This document shows, piece by piece, positions 8,423 to 17,535 of a DNA stretch of 64,000 nucleotides; position 1 is the first letter of the stretch; the number at the start of each line of letters is the position of its first letter. The notes below the pieces were generated by a model, which saw only the letters and a program-made list of their open reading frames with translations, was not told the origin of the DNA and searched no databases. The position numbers and the translations under genes were made by a program. Location: positions 78,479-142,478 of the forward strand of contig JAQZAZ010000006.1 of the NCBI GenBank assembly GCA_029239355.1. Direction: 5' to 3'. This stretch comes from Sphingobacterium sp. (lineage in GTDB: Bacteria; Bacteroidota; Bacteroidia; Sphingobacteriales; Sphingobacteriaceae).

Positions 8423-9294
8423 AAATGAAGCAAGCCTTACAGACTGTTGCATATAGAGGTATTTATATAGTTATCTATGCCATGAGTTTGCTGCCAATCG
8501 GATTTCTATATGCAATAGCTTCTTTTACTTTTTTCATTGTTTATCACTTCATTGGGTATAGAAAAGCGGTAGCACTCCAAAATATTGCACGTTCATTTCC
8601 CGAAAAACGATATGGAGAAGTGCACGCTATCGCAAAAAAGTTTTATGCTTGCTTTTTCTCCTATTTTGCTGAAATTATAAAAAGTATATCTGCTCCAGCA
8701 AAGGAGCTTGATCAAAAAATAACATTTGAGAATCTAGCGTTAGTAGATCAGTATATAAACTCGGACCGAAACGTTATAGCCTGTTTAGGGCATTGTGGCA
8801 ATTGGGAAATATTAAATTTCATGCCATACAAAATACACCGGCAAATCTACGCCATTTACAGACCCCTTAGGTCTGTAACGATGGACAGATTGATGATTAA
8901 ACTAAGGTCACGTTTTGGTGTGAAGCTAGTAGCTGATCACAAAGTAGTGCGCCATATTCTATCCAAAACCTCAGACCCAGCTGTTTATCTTTTTCTTGCA
9001 GACCAAAGTCCGCGTACAAAAGATGAAAATTATAAATTTACCTTTTTGAATCAGCAAACATATTTTTTTTCAGGTCTGGAGAAATTGGCTCGCAAAGGGT
9101 GTACGTCAGTTATCTATCTGCATATTACACAGCTATCAAAAGGAAACTACAAAATTGCTTGCATTCCGATATGCTCTCATGCAGAACTTACGGCAGAAGG
9201 CGAAATAACCCAAAAGTACATCGATCTACTAACAGAAAATATTAGGGAAGAACCGTACGGTTGGCTGTGGACACATAAGCGGTGGAAACGATGA
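8419..9294 (+). CDS. LpxL/HtrB-family lipid A acyltransferase
   Basis: Inner-membrane acyltransferase of the LpxL/HtrB superfamily, which adds a secondary acyl chain to lipid A or, in some Bacteroidota, acylates other lipids. An N-terminal hydrophobic segment (about 10-45) anchors it. LGHCGNWEIL contains the catalytic HX4E motif, and FLADQSPR matches the conserved Asp-Gln segment after it. At 291 residues it is of normal length. It overlaps the upstream barrel gene by four bases, which ties envelope lipid modification to that outer-membrane protein. A long-standing single copy of LpxL would normally sit elsewhere, so this may be an accessory paralogue; that is inference. Confidence 0.85.
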   Translation: MKMKQALQTVAYRGIYIVIYAMSLLPIGFLYAIASFTFFIVYHFIGYRKAVALQNIARSFPEKRYGEVHAIAKKFYACFFSYFAEIIKSISAPAKELDQKITFENLALVDQYINSDRNVIACLGHCGNWEILNFMPYKIHRQIYAIYRPLRSVTMDRLMIKLRSRFGVKLVADHKVVRHILSKTSDPAVYLFLADQSPRTKDENYKFTFLNQQTYFFSGLEKLARKGCTSVIYLHITQLSKGNYKIACIPICSHAELTAEGEITQKYIDLLTENIREEPYGWLWTHKRWKR

Positions 9295-9364
9295 CAGTTT
9301 TTCTTAAAACAGTGTTCGAGGACTGACTTTAAAATGTGGTATGTAGTTTTAAAAATATCTGAAA

Positions 9365-9751
9365 ATGAAATATTTATTGATTAATGATAAAAATCAGCAA
9401 GAACAAGCTTTAATCGACGATATTGCAGAGTTTTTATGGAACAATGGAAATGAGATATATGTTCGGGCCGATTTGGTTAAAAATGAGGATTATCGAGTTA
9501 TTAAAAGTCAATATGATTGTATAGTGTACTTAATTTGTAGGGATGATTCGATAGGATCTTTTTTCCCTGATGCAAATACTGTAGCGAGAAACAGCCTTAA
9601 TAAAAAATTTGTACTGATTTTCTCCATTAACGGTGTATACTGCAATGCCATTCCCTTTCCGCATAAAATTTTTCATTTTGACGGGTTGAACCAACACGAG
9701 CTGACACGCTTTTTCCTTTGGTGTGAAAACTTAAAACTATTTATCAAATAG
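9365..9751 (+). CDS. Uncharacterised 128-residue alpha/beta protein
   Basis: I do not recognise this protein. It is soluble with no signal peptide and shows alternating predicted strands and helices: MKYLLIND, an acidic helix, YDCIVYLICRDD, then KKFVLIFSINGVYC and a C-terminal helix containing LTRFFLWCENL. The layout (a strand, then a buried strand ending in an acidic turn) loosely recalls small Rossmann-like or TIR-like folds, but no diagnostic motif is present. It starts 70 bases after the acyltransferase and 61 bases before the next gene, all on one strand, so it could belong to the same transcript. Confidence 0.6.
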   Translation: MKYLLINDKNQQEQALIDDIAEFLWNNGNEIYVRADLVKNEDYRVIKSQYDCIVYLICRDDSIGSFFPDANTVARNSLNKKFVLIFSINGVYCNAIPFPHKIFHFDGLNQHELTRFFLWCENLKLFIK

Positions 9752-9812
9752 TGACTGAGCACAACTTACCAAAATTCCTATTACCCTAAACTCAAATTTT
9801 AAGATAAGTTCC

Positions 9813-10898
9813 ATGTACTCAAATATAACCTACAACGATATAGCCATTATTTTAACATGGCCAAATGCAACAATTCGTGGAGACGAAAAATGGATGATGT
9901 TTTTTAAGAAAATTGGCATTGTAAAGAATTTAAATTTTAAAGTCGGTCACACAGGTATCGTTTTAATTAAACGGGAAACCGGTGAAATGCTTTATTATGA
10001 CTTTGGACGTTATATTACACCTCGGGGATACGGACGTGCGCGATCCAAATTTTCTGACCCTCACTTAGACATCGATCTAAAGGTAACGTTTGAAAACGAA
10101 CACATTGCTAACCTTGAAGAAATTGTCGAACAGTTTGAAGCATTGAAATCTGTCTTTAATGGATCTGGTATTCTTTACTTCTCTATCGCTCGTGACATAA
10201 ACTTTATGCTCGCCAAAACTTATGGTGACGACTGTGTGCGTCAAGGGAGCTACCCATATGGTGCAATATCACATAGTAATAATAATTGTTCACGCTTTAT
10301 TGCCCGTATGCTGAGACGCGCGTCTATACGATACAATTGGAGTCACGGCATCAATTTTCCTGAAACAATTAAAGCAAGCCCAATTAGCAATGTGGTTAAT
10401 GTAGCGCCTGACCGGATGATATATTCTTATTCAGAGGAGCAAGGTTTAAAACGTTTTAAAATGAATCGTTTGCAATCCCTAGGATTTCTATTGAAGAATC
10501 TGGGAGATAGTGTAAAACTAAAAAAAGCAAAGTTTCTGCCCAATGATAAAAGTATTGGCTCAATGAGCTTTTTTTATAAACCTACTACTTTACCTCATGA
10601 TGCGCAATATCTCGGCGGTGTGGGTGACGGGGCTTGGTTTTGTATACGACCCGCATACAAGGATAAATTCGTCATCAAAAGGTTTACCTCAAATGGGGAA
10701 TTGGAGTACGCCGTATTAGGTGAAATAAGCCAACCGATCGAACTATCACAACCGTTTGAAATTTCGTATGATAGCAACCTACTTTTTACTCATGTCAAGC
10801 AAAGCGGGTGTAAAATTCGTATTAATCACGTACAACGGCTTCCTATAGAACGTTTGTCTAGGCTAAAAGAATTTATTCTTAAAAAGGTCGGAGGGTGA
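9813..10898 (+). CDS. Permuted NlpC/P60 (papain-like) fold protein, DUF6695-like
   Basis: A 361-residue cytoplasmic-looking protein. Near the N-terminus FKVGHTGIVLIKRE places a conserved His before a hydrophobic strand, and later SNNNCSRFIARML places a Cys at the head of a helix. The order His then Cys is that of permuted NlpC/P60 enzymes such as the YiiX group, which act as thiol hydrolases or acyl-group handlers. The C-terminal third (about 230-361) is a separate beta-rich part (YLGGVGDGAWFCI, FVIKRFTSNGEL). I recall similar proteins in this phylum filed as DUF6695, but cannot confirm this. It follows an acyltransferase gene, so a lipid or acyl-protein substrate is conceivable. No signal peptide is seen. 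Confidence 0.6.
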   Translation: MYSNITYNDIAIILTWPNATIRGDEKWMMFFKKIGIVKNLNFKVGHTGIVLIKRETGEMLYYDFGRYITPRGYGRARSKFSDPHLDIDLKVTFENEHIANLEEIVEQFEALKSVFNGSGILYFSIARDINFMLAKTYGDDCVRQGSYPYGAISHSNNNCSRFIARMLRRASIRYNWSHGINFPETIKASPISNVVNVAPDRMIYSYSEEQGLKRFKMNRLQSLGFLLKNLGDSVKLKKAKFLPNDKSIGSMSFFYKPTTLPHDAQYLGGVGDGAWFCIRPAYKDKFVIKRFTSNGELEYAVLGEISQPIELSQPFEISYDSNLLFTHVKQSGCKIRINHVQRLPIERLSRLKEFILKKVGG

Positions 10899-11166
10899 AA
10901 TGTCCGGTGATTGTCTTCAATTGAATGAGGATACAGCTGCTCACTATCGTCGATCTTATGCTTACATTTTCATCTCGAATTCTAGATGAGCGTACATATA
11001 TTCTTATTCAAGCATATAGATCAGCCCCATAATTAAAATACCTTTATATCCAAAAACACAATACTTCGTCAGTTATATTTCAAGTATAAAATGGCTCGTA
11101 TTGCGTAGTTAATCACTTAACTGTAATAGGTTTAGTGAGGTTCTTTATATAAAAAGATTGTAGACT

Positions 11167-11496
11167 ATGAACAAAAACCAAATAACGCAAGATCAGCATC
11201 AAGGTATGCAGATCATTGCATTCGCGATTGTACCACAAACGGGCCCGGAGAATCTTCCTAACGATATACCAAATAGTCCAGAAGAAGAATTTCCCGAAAA
11301 CGAACCCGATGAAGCTCCCGAAATGCCGGATCAGGATGATTTAGGCTTTGACGAAGAGGTAGGAATAGAAGGCGAAAATGCATTTCCAGAAATTGATGAA
11401 CAGGAAATTGGTGAACAGGAAGAAGCGAATGACGCAGAGGGGCTTCCAGTCCAGCCTCCGGCACCGTCCTCAGACTTAGATGAAACAACTATCTAG
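11167..11496 (+). CDS. Small acidic, probably disordered protein
   Basis: A 109-residue protein of very low complexity: after a short mixed N-terminus (MNKNQITQDQHQGMQIIAFA) almost every residue is Glu, Asp, Pro, Asn, Gly or Ala, with runs such as PEEEFPENEPDEAPEMP and DEQEIGEQEEANDAEG. It has no signal peptide, no Cys and no fold motif. Reality of the gene is supported by its good ATG, an upstream gap of 268 bases that can hold a promoter, and a perfect 9-bp stem-loop terminator with a T tract 30 bases after the stop. The function is unknown; strongly acidic proteins of this type can mimic DNA or bind basic partners, which is speculation here. Confidence 0.6.
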   Translation: MNKNQITQDQHQGMQIIAFAIVPQTGPENLPNDIPNSPEEEFPENEPDEAPEMPDQDDLGFDEEVGIEGENAFPEIDEQEIGEQEEANDAEGLPVQPPAPSSDLDETTI

Positions 11497-11525
11497 AACG
11501 TCCTTGACATCATCCGACACTGCAT

Positions 11526-11565
11526 ATGGGCTAACTTTAATATTAGCCCATTGCTTATTTTTTTA
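11526..11565 (+). terminator. Rho-independent terminator after the acidic protein gene
   Basis: Perfect 9-bp stem (ATGGGCTAA with TTAGCCCAT), 8-base loop, then TTATTTTTTT on the plus strand. Confidence 0.85.
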
Positions 11566-11641
11566 CTCTATTAATCGGTTATATAGCAAGAAAGAAGTTA
11601 CTCTAGCGCCTGGTTAGCCTTGTACATTTATACACAAAACA

Positions 11642-13795
11642 TTAAGCTGAGGTCACTTTAGAATCATGAAGCGCGGCTTCAACTTTTACTTTTTCGAGAA
11701 ACCTGCTTCGAAAACGTTCTATTTGCTGCACATTCTGTATGCCAACTTGAATTGATACAACATAGGCATCTGCCGTAATATCTTTCGTAAGAATCTTCAT
11801 GGGCTGGCTGCGGTCGATCTCCGGAAAATCCGCGATTGTGTCTGCTAGCCAGTTTTTCCATTCCTCAATGTCGCGCTCTGTAACAATGGTGAGTTGAAGA
11901 TTCAATCGGATATCTGATTCTTCAAATGTCCAATTGACCAAGCGTCCGGATAGGAGATCACCATTAGGGATAATCACTTGCGATCCCTGATCAGTAAGTA
12001 AGGTGCTTGATCGGATGCCTACTTGCATTACCTGCCCCTTTTTGTCAGCGAGTTCCACATAATCTCCAACTTTAAAGGGACGTTCAAAAACCAATATCAC
12101 TCCGGATACAAAATTGTTAATAATATTTTGTAAGCCTAATCCTATACCGACACTCAATGCCCCTACGATAACAGTGAGTTTGTCAACACCCAGCCCTAAA
12201 ATACGGATTCCTATCAGAAAACCAACGATAAAAATAACGACACGCACGAGCGGCAATAAGGCTGTCCGGCGCTGATTTGTCTTTGCCTCGGACTGATCAA
12301 GTAGGTCTTTTAAATTCTTTTGGATCCAATTTGCTATCCATACGACAACAAAGGCCAAGAGCACGTCACCATAGGAATAAGTAATACTTCCAATTGTATG
12401 GTTGCTATGCAGCAAGCGATCAAAAAGTCGGCGGACCTCACTCGTAATATGCAAGGTATTTGCCCAAATGATGATGACTAAAATAATAGCAAAAAGTCTA
12501 ATTACGCGATGGAGCGCCGCGATCATCTTTTGCTTATCAAATCGGTTAATAAAACGCCCCTCTTTGGCATTCTCATATGAATTAAGCAAATCATGGGACA
12601 ACATATCCCGAAAAGCATGCAAGGATAGTGCCTGTAAAAGTCCTACACCAACAGCTATACTGCATGTACGGGCCAAATTTAAAAACCCGAATACATTTAA
12701 GATAATAGCAGATATACTAATGACAACAAGCCCCCAACGGGCAAAGGGGCGAAGATGATCAAAGTGGACTTTTCCGTCAGTTTTTTGCCCTAATGCCCAC
12801 AGTAGACGAACCCCAGCCAAATTGACCAATATGACGGGAATCCGCGTTATCCAGTCAGTGTCTAAGACCAAATTGGCGATAAGCAAGGCGATGTAATAAA
12901 AGAAGACAAATTGCATCATTTTGATTTTGAGATCAGATAGTTCCGAGCGAATCAGCAGATACAAAAAGCCAAAAATCAGCAAATAACTCAATTCCAGTAC
13001 AAGTATCGGTACTCTAAAGGATGTGAGCGGCAAGAGAATTAGAAAGAAAACAGTGAATTTAAGAATGGGTATCCACCAAGGTTGGTTTCTGTGTAATGGG
13101 AGCTTCTCTCCTGCCCCGACTGCGCGCTTTCGCATTTGATAAAGCCAGTAAAAATAAGCTATACTTAAAATCACGAGCAAAAAGCGGCCGTCCCATGCGC
13201 TATCATAATAACGTTGCGATAGGCCATCCTGCTCCAGATTCTTTTGTATAATATGTTTCCACCGATGCCAAAATGCGATATTTTGCTGCGTCTGAACAAC
13301 TTTTTGCTGTTGCTGCGTTTTGGTATTTAAATCCCCCATATCCAGTAGCAACGATTCGATATCCTGCTCTAAAGTAGCTACACTATCTTGAACAGTTTTC
13401 CACGCCAAGGCAGTTGAGTCTTGCGGCACGGTCTGCTTGCGAAGAACGCTTACTTTCCCACGCAAAGATAAGACAGCTGGCTTCACATCCTGGATATAGC
13501 TTTGGACTTGCGCTGGCGCTGCTTTATCCGCCTCACCTCGTTGCCAAGCGATCTTGCGTTTAACACTATCAAAATCTGTATAATATTGATCTAACTCCCC
13601 ACGCCATTGTTCCAAATAAGTTCTTGCGGTAGCGAGCGGATTATTGGGTAATGAATCACGGATACTTACCGAATCAGTAGACCTCAAGACAGAGTCAAGT
13701 TTTTGGGCAGAAACAATAGAAAAAAATAAGCTAAGCTGGAGTATCCAACTTAGCCTCAGTATTGGGCAGATTATAGAATTTATTTTCTTTAGCAT
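11642..13795 (-). CDS. Large MscS-family mechanosensitive ion channel
   Basis: Inner-membrane channel released by osmotic down-shock. A signal peptide (about 1-30) precedes a periplasmic region with heptad-like stretches (about 70-190, KTVQDSVATLEQDIESLLLDM). Then come around eight to ten membrane helices (200-560). The pore and cytoplasmic MscS domain are recognisable: VDKLTVIVGALSVGIGLGLQ followed by NIINNFVSGVILVFERPFKVGDYVEL, IIPNGDLLSGRLVNW and the C-terminal alpha/beta part. At 717 residues it belongs to the large YbiO/MscK-like group and not to the short MscS form. A small lipoprotein gene lies 27 bases upstream on the same strand, so the two are probably transcribed together. Confidence 0.9.
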   Translation of the reverse strand: MLKKINSIICPILRLSWILQLSLFFSIVSAQKLDSVLRSTDSVSIRDSLPNNPLATARTYLEQWRGELDQYYTDFDSVKRKIAWQRGEADKAAPAQVQSYIQDVKPAVLSLRGKVSVLRKQTVPQDSTALAWKTVQDSVATLEQDIESLLLDMGDLNTKTQQQQKVVQTQQNIAFWHRWKHIIQKNLEQDGLSQRYYDSAWDGRFLLVILSIAYFYWLYQMRKRAVGAGEKLPLHRNQPWWIPILKFTVFFLILLPLTSFRVPILVLELSYLLIFGFLYLLIRSELSDLKIKMMQFVFFYYIALLIANLVLDTDWITRIPVILVNLAGVRLLWALGQKTDGKVHFDHLRPFARWGLVVISISAIILNVFGFLNLARTCSIAVGVGLLQALSLHAFRDMLSHDLLNSYENAKEGRFINRFDKQKMIAALHRVIRLFAIILVIIIWANTLHITSEVRRLFDRLLHSNHTIGSITYSYGDVLLAFVVVWIANWIQKNLKDLLDQSEAKTNQRRTALLPLVRVVIFIVGFLIGIRILGLGVDKLTVIVGALSVGIGLGLQNIINNFVSGVILVFERPFKVGDYVELADKKGQVMQVGIRSSTLLTDQGSQVIIPNGDLLSGRLVNWTFEESDIRLNLQLTIVTERDIEEWKNWLADTIADFPEIDRSQPMKILTKDITADAYVVSIQVGIQNVQQIERFRSRFLEKVKVEAALHDSKVTSA

Positions 13796-13822
13796 ATTCT
13801 TCTGTTTTCACATCCCTGTTCT

Positions 13823-14032
13823 TTAATCGGTTTTAGCAGGAGAAGGTTGTCTTTGTAGGGAATCGGTACTATCCCTGCCTAGGGAATCATTGGAAGTCAC
13901 ACCTGTATGTCCCTCGTCGACGCTAGTTGAAGAGTCATAGCTACCATTTGCTTCATTCCCTTTGTTGCTACTATTGCTACATCCCCACAGTCCAAGGGTG
14001 GCGGCTAACATCAATAAACCAATCTTTTTCAT
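13823..14032 (-). CDS. Small Ser/Asp/Asn-rich lipoprotein
   Basis: A 69-residue exported lipoprotein. The signal sequence MKKIGLLMLAATLGLWGC ends in a lipobox with Cys18 as the acylated residue. The mature chain is hydrophilic and low-complexity (Ser, Asn, Asp, Thr, with DSLGRDSTDSLQR), without a folded domain. It lies 27 bases upstream of the MscS-type channel gene in the same direction, so an operon is likely. Too small for a confident role; similar spacer-like lipoproteins are common in this phylum. Confidence 0.75.
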   Translation of the reverse strand: MKKIGLLMLAATLGLWGCSNSSNKGNEANGSYDSSTSVDEGHTGVTSNDSLGRDSTDSLQRQPSPAKTD

Positions 14033-14366
14033 TTTTTTTCAGTTTAAGTTTTAATACTATTCGATGATTGAACAGTATAAAAAAAGGAAAGGTTGTCGCA
14101 ATTTATATTTTGGGTAAAAATAGCTTATTACAGTAAAAGTACGTACACATAATTAGTAAGTCCATTATTTGGCACGCTCAAGCCTCCTGTCTATGGTAAG
14201 GAAGCTGGCTTCTTTGTGAGGACGAGGTATATTTTGCAATTATTCAGGCAAATTAGAGGCCTCGAGTGAAATCGATTCATTTCAGTGAATTACTTAAGAA
14301 TGATAAATCAAGTCCTCCGCAGTTTCAATTTAATACTGAAAATTGAAAGGATAGGATTTTATCCAA
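14033..14366. other. Intergenic region, 334 bases
   Basis: Lies between the 3' end of the AraC-family gene and the start of the lipoprotein gene, both on the minus strand. It must hold the promoter of the lipoprotein-channel operon. I see no gene, repeat or clear terminator. Confidence 0.4.
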
Positions 14367-15173
14367 TTATAGACCAATTAATTTGGAAGGAGATATACCG
14401 TAAGCTTTTTTGAAAGCATAAGAAAAATGTGAAAGATCTCTAAATCCTACTTCCAAGTAGGCTTCAGAAATACGGTATCCCTTTTCAGTAATGAGATAAT
14501 ACGCATCTTCCAATCTTTTCTGCTGTAGCCACCGACTGGGTGAACTATTGAATACCTTAGCAAAATCTCTTTTAAACGTAGCCAGGCTTCTTCCCGTAAG
14601 AAAGGCAAAACGCTCAAGCTCAACATTAAATCTGTAATGCCTGTTCATGTAACCTTCAAGATCGATCTTCCCGGGCTCTGCAAAATCAAACAAGACCTCC
14701 TTCAATGAAGGGTTTGTCTCCAGTAATATCATAGCAGCTTCTTTAACCTTCAAAGAAGTAAATATCATTTTTAGCTCATCCTTATCGCCCATATAGGGTT
14801 TGATCGAATTCATATAATTCTCAAACAATATATTGCTTTGTAGCCTAATAATTCTGGGATGATTTGCTCTTGACTGGATTTTAAAATCACATTCATCCGC
14901 TAAGCTACGAAGGGTCTCTTGATCAAGAAAAATTGAAACGGATTCATATATACCGCCATCAGGTGGATATTTAGTAAATCTAGTCAGCTGGTTCCGTCTT
15001 GACAAGCGATAATCGCCAGCCTCAAATTCATATTTTTCATCACCAATTATATTCTCTGAGCGTCCAGATATTAGATAAGTGAATACATGATCAGCAATAA
15101 ATTGTTCTCCTTCTCTATGTTTTGTATCATAGCAGGAATACAGAATATTTTTGTTTGTTGACTTGGTGTCCAT
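14367..15173 (-). CDS. AraC-family transcriptional regulator
   Basis: Regulator with an N-terminal ligand-sensing cupin-like domain (about 1-150, TYLISGRSENIIGDEKYEFEAGDY-type strands) and a C-terminal pair of helix-turn-helix motifs (about 170-268), including LERFAFLTGRSLATFKRDF and ISEAYLEVGFRDLSHFSYAF, ending in the typical YGISPSKL. ATG 15173 is preferred; the 13 extra upstream codons would need a rare ATT start. It follows the aldehyde dehydrogenase gene by 91 bases in the same direction, so the regulator is probably part of the operon it controls. A tandem 19-bp repeat ahead of the dehydrogenase has the spacing expected for AraC-type half-sites. Confidence 0.85.
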   Translation of the reverse strand: MDTKSTNKNILYSCYDTKHREGEQFIADHVFTYLISGRSENIIGDEKYEFEAGDYRLSRRNQLTRFTKYPPDGGIYESVSIFLDQETLRSLADECDFKIQSRANHPRIIRLQSNILFENYMNSIKPYMGDKDELKMIFTSLKVKEAAMILLETNPSLKEVLFDFAEPGKIDLEGYMNRHYRFNVELERFAFLTGRSLATFKRDFAKVFNSSPSRWLQQKRLEDAYYLITEKGYRISEAYLEVGFRDLSHFSYAFKKAYGISPSKLIGL

Positions 15174-15264
15174 CGTTTTATAAATTAGAGTACAAGATCT
15201 TTTTCTTATCAATACGCGCTTTTCGATTGCTTAAGATAGCTTTCTATTTTGATCTCTTCAATAT

Positions 15265-16680
15265 TTAGCTAATCAAAGTCTTTGCTTCTAGGAATTCTTC
15301 CAAACCAAAATTTCCATTTTCTCTTCCAATTCCAGAATTCTTAAAGCCGCCAAAAGGAGCAAGTGGGTCATGCTTGAGTGTATTGATCAAAACTCTCCCC
15401 GACTTGACCAGTTTTGCCAGCTTAACCGCGTGTGCTACTGAGCCAGAGCTGATGTATGTCATAAGTCCATATTCAGTGTCATTGGCCATTGCGATAGCTT
15501 CTTGTTCAGTATCATACATAATAACAGAAAGTACTGGTCCAAAAATTTCCTCTTGAGCGATCCTCATATTGTTATTGACAGCGAAGAACACTGTTGGCTT
15601 GGCATAGTATCCTTCAGCTAGGCCCTGGGGACGTCCCAAACCTCCGACCACAAGTTCAGCTCCTTCCTCAAGGCCAAGGGCGATATATTGCTGGATGCGA
15701 TCATACTGTTTATTATTGGCCAAGGGGCCTAGCTTAAAATCACCTTCTTTGGGATCTCCTACGGTAAAATTTTCAGCTTCCTGGATAATAAGCGCCTTTA
15801 CTTCTTCAATTCTCGATCGTGGCACTAACAATCTTGTTCCAGCAATACATGCCTGACCGTTATTCATGAATGCGGCTTGAAGTGCCATAGGTATTGCTTT
15901 ACAGAAATCGGCGTCCTCCAAAATAATATTCGCTGATTTACCACCTAATTCCAAGGTTACTCGTTTCATAGTATCCACTGCTCTCTTGGCTATTATTTTA
16001 CCAACAACTGTCGAACCTGTAAATGAAATCTTGGTTACTTCGGAACTTTCCATAATTGCCTCTGTAATGATTTCGCCTCTACCATTTACCATATTGACCA
16101 CCCCGCTGGGTAAACCGGCTGCATCAATACATTCCATCATAATTTCAGCTTGCCAAGGGCAGAATTCACTGGGCTTCAAAATGATAGTGCACCCCGCGGC
16201 AAGCGCTGCCGCTACTTTTAAGGCTATCGTCCCTGCTGTCGCATTCCAAGGCGTAAATAAGGCAGATACACCAATGGGTTCCTTAAATACTATTGATTCG
16301 TTGACTGAAACGGAAAAAGGAAAGTCTTGCAAGACTTGGATGGTGTCAAGAAATGTTGTGGCTGCAATCATACTCGCCCATTTAGCCCGCTCTCTTGGGG
16401 CGCCATATTCTATAATGGTAACCTCGATAAGATCATCGATTCTTTTTATAATTTCATCGTGTATGGATCTAAGATATCTTATTCTCTCGCTAATGGTACT
16501 TTCTCTATAGGTAACGAACGCTTTTGAAGCAGCGGCTATAGCGCGAGTGGCATCTAGTTGATCGGCATAAACTAGCTCTGCAATGGCTTGTCCATCCAGT
16601 GGACTAATGATTTGTCCCCTTTCTTTACCATGACTCATGATAAACTGGCCGTCGATATAAACACTTTTTACTGTTTTCAT
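15265..16680 (-). CDS. NAD(P)-dependent aldehyde dehydrogenase
   Basis: Cytoplasmic aldehyde dehydrogenase superfamily enzyme oxidising an aldehyde to the acid. The fold's landmarks are present: FTPWNATAGT with the oxyanion Asn, ILKPSEFCPW (cofactor), SFTGSTVVGK (nucleotide turn), VTLELGGKSANII with the general-base Glu, and NNGQACIAGTR with the catalytic Cys. The Glu-Ile-Phe-Gly segment (QEEIFGPVLSV) is also conserved. Length 471 is standard. The substrate cannot be deduced. It is followed by an AraC-family gene, and two near-identical 19-bp repeats lie 50-90 bases before its start, so expression is probably activated by that regulator. Confidence 0.92.
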   Translation of the reverse strand: MKTVKSVYIDGQFIMSHGKERGQIISPLDGQAIAELVYADQLDATRAIAAASKAFVTYRESTISERIRYLRSIHDEIIKRIDDLIEVTIIEYGAPRERAKWASMIAATTFLDTIQVLQDFPFSVSVNESIVFKEPIGVSALFTPWNATAGTIALKVAAALAAGCTIILKPSEFCPWQAEIMMECIDAAGLPSGVVNMVNGRGEIITEAIMESSEVTKISFTGSTVVGKIIAKRAVDTMKRVTLELGGKSANIILEDADFCKAIPMALQAAFMNNGQACIAGTRLLVPRSRIEEVKALIIQEAENFTVGDPKEGDFKLGPLANNKQYDRIQQYIALGLEEGAELVVGGLGRPQGLAEGYYAKPTVFFAVNNNMRIAQEEIFGPVLSVIMYDTEQEAIAMANDTEYGLMTYISSGSVAHAVKLAKLVKSGRVLINTLKHDPLAPFGGFKNSGIGRENGNFGLEEFLEAKTLIS

Positions 16681-16729
16681 ATTTTCTCTTCTTTGTTATT
16701 ACAAAGTAAGTGTATTTCAGCATAGTGCG

Positions 16730-16770
16730 TTTTGTTCAAAAGCTCAATTTGTTTTGTTTAAAAGCTCAAT
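16730..16770. promoter_or_regulatory. Tandem 19-bp repeat with 22-bp period, likely AraC-type operator
   Basis: TTTTGTTCAAAAGCTCAAT (16730-16748) and TTTTGTTTAAAAGCTCAAT (16752-16770) differ at one base and are 22 bases apart, two helical turns. They lie 50-90 bases upstream of the aldehyde dehydrogenase start. Direct repeats of this size and spacing are what adjacent AraC-family monomers bind. Confidence 0.7.
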
Positions 16771-16917
16771 ACCAAGCATTCTATGGGCGACACTATATCA
16801 CTAATGACTAGACAATTACACGTTCACGGAGCCTTTTACCAATAAGACATTATTTCAACCTTGCAGCTAATCAACGGTGATAGGACTTAATAGGAAGATA
16901 ATCTCTAAATGCCGGCA

Positions 16918-17535
16918 TTACGCCAAACTGGTTTCTGTGATTAAGCGAAAGGTTAAGTTAACACGGGCTTTCATGATTTTTGAAGATTTTGCGATACGAT
17001 GTTCCCACATTTCTTGTAAATCGCCTCTCATAAGCAAAAGTGATCCATGTTTTAAAAGCAGCGAATATTTCTTTGTATGATCGTCGACTTTTCGAAAATC
17101 AAAATTACGGGCCTGTCCAAGGCTTACCGATCCGATGACAGGTCTGTCGCCCAATTCACTCTCTCTATCACGATGCCAAGCAACCGAATCATTGTGATCA
17201 CGATATAAATTCAATAAGACTGAATTGAAAGTGCAGTGAAATTGTTCTTCAATGTGGGCTTTCAATTCCTTTAACGGCGTAATCCAAGGATTCACAATAA
17301 TGGTTTTCCCACCTAGCTGATAGGTCTTACACTCGTCTCCATACCAAGCAGTCAACCTCGGTGTCAGTATACCTCGATTGTACATCTTTTTTGAAGTCTG
17401 CTGCCAAGGTACTTCCCTGATCAACAAATTGAACAGATCATCTGCTGCTTCTTGCGAAAGGTATGCCGGCTCAAAGTGCAATAGCTCTTCGGGAAAATTA
17501 TATCCTTCATTTTCAAATAAACTCAACTGATCCAT
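16918..17535 (-). CDS. alkB: AlkB-family 2-oxoglutarate/Fe(II) dioxygenase
   Basis: DNA/RNA repair dioxygenase that removes N-alkyl lesions such as 1-methyladenine by oxidative demethylation. The metal and cosubstrate ligands are readable: WHRDRESELGDRPVI (His and Asp of the HxD pair), MWEHRI (distal His) and the paired arginines near RVNLTFR that bind 2-oxoglutarate. RLTAWYGDE and NSVLLNLYRDHNDS match the base-flipping region of the ALKBH2/3-like group, and the RNFDFRKV strand fits too. 205 residues is normal. It stands alone: 221 bases from the ATPase gene upstream and 237 from the aldehyde dehydrogenase start downstream. Confidence 0.9.
   Translation of the reverse strand: MDQLSLFENEGYNFPEELLHFEPAYLSQEAADDLFNLLIREVPWQQTSKKMYNRGILTPRLTAWYGDECKTYQLGGKTIIVNPWITPLKELKAHIEEQFHCTFNSVLLNLYRDHNDSVAWHRDRESELGDRPVIGSVSLGQARNFDFRKVDDHTKKYSLLLKHGSLLLMRGDLQEMWEHRIAKSSKIMKARVNLTFRLITETSLA

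Noticed and set aside
15986..16510. Plus-strand open frame of 174 codons inside the aldehyde dehydrogenase gene
   Set aside because: Antisense to catalytic-domain codons of a clear enzyme; composition is a mirror of that gene.
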